From Isoetes engelmannii (lineage: Eukaryota > Streptophyta > Lycopodiopsida > Isoetales > Isoetaceae), in NCBI GenBank assembly GCA_011763485.2, contig JAANSK020274936.1, positions 1 through 20,990 on the forward strand: a stretch of 20,990 nt of DNA. Reading direction: 5' to 3'. The notes below the pieces were generated by a model. The model did no database searches, had not been told where the DNA came from, and saw only the letters and a list, made by a program, of their open reading frames with translations. Every line of letters begins with the position of its first letter. Position 1 is the stretch's first letter. The position numbers were made by a program, and so were the translations under genes. Shown one piece after another: positions 18,392 to 20,990 of the stretch.

Positions 18392-19834
18392 TTTTTTTTT
18401 TTTTTGAAGAACTTATCTCAGTGTATTCTAAGAATAACAATGATACAAGGCGAGCGAGGAGCAAGAAGAGCTGCCTCGAAGAGGCAGCGAGGCCCCACCA
18501 CTCCTTCCATCTCTCAACTACTCCTGAACAAAACTGCCGTCAGCATCCACAATCCCCAGGAAGTCACGCCAAATGGCGAACTTCCGTTCTGCCAGCCCCG
18601 GGAACACCTGGAAACTCTGAAACAACTTGTGCCTCAAACGGGGAATCAAAGAGGCCGAGGGCTGCTGGACCCCCTGAAAAATCCACAGCCGCCGTCGTTT
18701 CCAGATCAGCCATACTAACCACGCCACACATAAGTGCAAGGCTTGCTTCCTCAGAAGGGGCCAAGCACCTGGATACAAATGCAACAGCAACTGCTGGCTA
18801 GTCAGCCGAACCTGAAGCCGAGCCCGCACCCAGTCCCATGCCGCCTGGAGGTGAGGGCAAAGCACCAAACAATGCTCCACCGTCTCTGGCTGCAGACCAC
18901 AACAAGGGCACAGATGGCTCACCCCTGGCCTGAACCTGCTCACCCGGGTATTAACCCGGATACAACGGTGCACAACCTGCCATAGGAGCACTCTGACCTT
19001 GGGGGGGAGGAAGGGTACTCCACGTCCAAACCCAAACAGAGCGCCAGCGGGAGCCCGGAAGCTGCAGAGACCACTGGCCAGACGGAGGCAAAGTGTCATG
19101 GATGACCAACGTGCGGTAAACAGACCGCACAAAGCACGCAGCATCCACATCAGGATGGACCTTCCAGGGCCGCACCATCACATCACCCTGAAGCAGAACA
19201 GGCATGTGCAGCGGGATGCAGCGGGCCACCTGCTCCCAGATAGTCCTGTCACTGGCTCTCAGAGAAAAATGCGCTCGGAAGAACTCCCATGGGGCAACCT
19301 GGCCAGCCCAATACTAGTCCTCCAAAGTGAGCACCCCCGCCCGCCGCCAGCGGGCCTGCACCCGGGCGTGCATAGTGGCGGCCAAAGGCAACTGCGCCGG
19401 AGGCAAAGGGACCCACAAAAAGGGTGAAGAGTGATGATACACCGCGGCATGGTCTAGCTGGAATAGCAGCCGCACGTGCTCCCACGCCCGCAACACCCCA
19501 GTGAGAAAGGGGGATGCGTGCGGGAAAGGCTTAAGCCCATACAATAATGCCCACGGCAACTCCACATGGACAGTGGGCTTCCCAAATTCCACACAATGGC
19601 GAAGAGACTGCAACAGCAATGCCGCACTAGGTGAGGATGCACCGTCCTGCAAAATACTCCACACGAGCTTGGAGACCAACACCTTACTGTGCAGAGCCAA
19701 GTCCAAGATGGCCAAACCTCCATCCTCTCGGGGGCGGAGACACTTCTACCACGCCACCTTCACCACTGCCCCCTCATCATCCCCGCCCCACACAAAGTTC
19801 CGGACCATCCTGTCCAACGCCTGCATCTTCCCCT
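18390..19834 (-). mobile_element. 5'-truncated L1-type LINE insertion
   Basis: The insertion is bounded by a 12-14 bp duplication (18378-18391, 19835-19848), with a 16-base poly(A) seen as T at 18390-18405. The 1.45-kb body keeps only the 3' part of ORF2 and a 3' UTR, the classic product of target-primed reverse transcription that stopped early. It is much richer in G and C than its surroundings, with many intact CpG, while the related LINE at 10265-15245 is AT-rich. Loss of CpG with age after methylation would explain this, so this copy is young. The nick site read from the duplication lies between TT and CAAG. Confidence 0.92.
18518..19834 (-). pseudogene. 3' part of LINE ORF2 (thumb to zf-RVT)
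   Basis: Reading from 19834 down: MQALDRMVRNFVWGGDDEGA, a TAG near 19746, LRPREDGGLAILDLALHSKV, the long linker (VHVELPWALLYGLKPFPHAS ... VLTLEDYWAGQVAPW), SVYRTLVIHDTLPPSGQWSL, PPKVRVLLWQVVHRCIRVN, then LCPCCGLQPETVEHCLVLC with a complete C-x2-C ... H-x4-C finger, WKRRRLWIFQGVQ, and a stop at 18518. One frame change falls between the W-x-W block and PPKVR, at or near the seven-base C run (plus 19001-19007). Apart from that and the TAG, the frame reads well, consistent with a recent 5'-truncated copy. The reverse transcriptase core and endonuclease were never copied in. Confidence 0.85.
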
Positions 19835-20410
19835 CTTCATGGACAGTTCAAGAATGCCCTTGATTTGTTTCAGCAAATGCCTAAGATTAATATCTCATCA
19901 TGGAATGCATTGATGACAGCATACGCAAACGGAAGCTACATAGGACAGTTCCAGACAAAATTACACTCTATGTCAGATTGACTTAAATGAAGGCAAGACA
20001 ATATAGTAATAAGATACGGGGCACTTGATTTTGAAAAAAAAAAAATGATGTTGTCAGCACTGCTATTTTGTGAATGTATGGCAAGTGTGAAATTTTTGAG
20101 GCTGCAATATGTTTGAACAAATGCCAAAGAGAAATGCTATGCAGTAGAATGCCTTGATTGCTGTATATTGTCAACACACTCATGGTACAGAAGCTAAGCT
20201 TTTGAATTGTTTCACTAGTTGCAGGTAGAAGGGGTACATCCGGACAGGTTCACGTTTATTAGCGTGATTAATGCGTGTACTTCTCATGCAAGCCTAACAG
20301 AAGGTGAACTCATTATGCACTGGTAGAGCAGAGGGGATTGACTACAGGTATTGCTATAGGGAATCCCATTGTTAATATATATGAAAAATGTGGATGTGGT
20401 ATGGTATGGT
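19835..20410 (+). pseudogene. PPR gene remnant interrupted by the LINE
   Basis: Right after the LINE the frame reads HGQFKNALDLFQQMPKINIS then SWNALMTAYANGSY, a textbook PPR helix pair. Later, in other frames, come DVVSTAI ... MYGKCEIFEAA, MFEQMPKRNAMQ, NALIAVYCQHTHGTEA, VEGVHPDRFTFISVINACTS and GNPIVNIYEKCGCG. The order (MYGKCG, FxxMPxRNxxxWNAxI, GxxPDxxTFxxxxxAC) is that of PLS-class plant PPR proteins, which bind organellar RNA. At least four frame changes or stops occur. Left of the LINE, 18340-18389 (FYHLSKLHGQ) fits the tail of the previous repeat. No organelle-targeting start or DYW end is in the window. The damage is too dispersed to come only from the insertion, so the gene was probably dead before it. 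Confidence 0.8.
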
Positions 20411-20990
20411 TACCCTACTAAGAGTTATCCATGTTAAGTATTTTTGTACGTCAAGTAATCAAATATCAAAGTGCAGCCTTCTCATGGAGATCTCCATCGC
20501 TTTTTCTCTCTGTTTTGCAGCTATTGAAGGGCAGTTTGGAGCTTAGTATTCTGGTTGGAATCTATAGAGGATTGCAATCATGCTCTTTGTTTCAGAGATA
20601 ATGCTAAATTGCCCTCCTTTTTTCTTTTTGATGCAAGATCAGAAGATACATATAAAGCTACGAAATCCATGGCATTTATGATAATCAGCATGCAGTACCC
20701 TGCTTCTGGGCTTAAGTGAGCTTCAAGTATTTTGCGTTCGATTTACGAAGTGGGGCTTTGTTTCTTATCTTCCTGTGAAACTTCCTTAATGAAAACTTTA
20801 CATCACGCATTGGGATATTTCCAGAAGTCATGCCACAATTCTTGTGGCATCAATAGTGCATATTCAGATACTCTTTTACTGTATTTTGAGTAAGATAAAG
20901 GGACCTCTATGGTGGTACTGGGGGCTTTCATCCTTCACCTCTTTTTTCATGATAAATTATTTTCTGATTGTCATTAAGGCATCAACTTCA
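20411..20990. other. Non-coding 3' flank of the PPR relic
   Basis: No further PPR motif or other gene is recognised. A TTTTGCAG acceptor-like site at about 20513-20520 follows a pyrimidine-rich tract, but the following sequence opens no recognisable exon before a stop near 20546. Confidence 0.4.

Noticed and set aside
18382-19150. Plus-strand open frames in the GC-rich block
   Set aside because: They are antisense shadows of the minus-strand LINE ORF2; GC-rich sequence has few stops on either strand.

Overview
The window reads as nuclear DNA of a land plant. It holds a spliced LURP-one-related (LOR) gene, two plant L1-type LINEs (one with a DUF4283-type ORF1, both with the plant zf-RVT tail) and a dead pentatricopeptide-repeat (PPR) gene. 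The style of the PPR relic (MYGKC and HPDRFTF-type motifs), together with AT-rich, old transposon debris, suggests a seed-free plant, with a fern as my best guess. That placement is inference and cannot be fixed from the sequence alone.

Layout. 1-2600: non-coding DNA with several generations of small direct repeats and, at 1618-1862 (minus), the 3' part of a retroposon with a pentanucleotide tail. 2657-3595: the only gene that looks intact, a three-exon LOR protein of 215 aa. 3600-9840: mostly decayed DNA, with a promoter-like stretch near 4978-5090, a second pentamer-tailed retroposon end (about 5562-5788), a PIF/Harbinger-like transposase scrap (6680-6900), a 71-bp direct repeat (8323-8490), a LINE-ORF1-like fragment leading to a third pentamer-tailed end (8496-9037), and a perfect 21-bp-stem hairpin (9474-9527). 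9839-10275: a minus-strand non-LTR retrotransposon tail ending in a trinucleotide microsatellite. About 10265-15245: a nearly full-length, heavily decayed L1-type LINE on the plus strand. 15246-16148: a two-copy tandem repeat of about 480 bp built from short palindromes. 16150-18380: no gene I can name. 18390-19834: a GC-rich, 5'-truncated, younger LINE on the minus strand, with poly(A) and a 12-14 bp target-site duplication, inserted into a PPR pseudogene whose remains continue to about 20410.

How it fits together. Only the LOR gene is likely to make a protein. The rest records repeated retrotransposition, with old AT-rich and young GC-rich copies of related LINEs side by side, and local tandem duplication. 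The most unusual pieces are the array of nine 15-bp palindromes whose arms co-vary (15247-15800), and three unrelated-looking retroposon ends that share one 3' terminal motif followed by different pentamer tails. I found no RNA gene and no CRISPR array. Nothing here amounts to a demonstrated new system.
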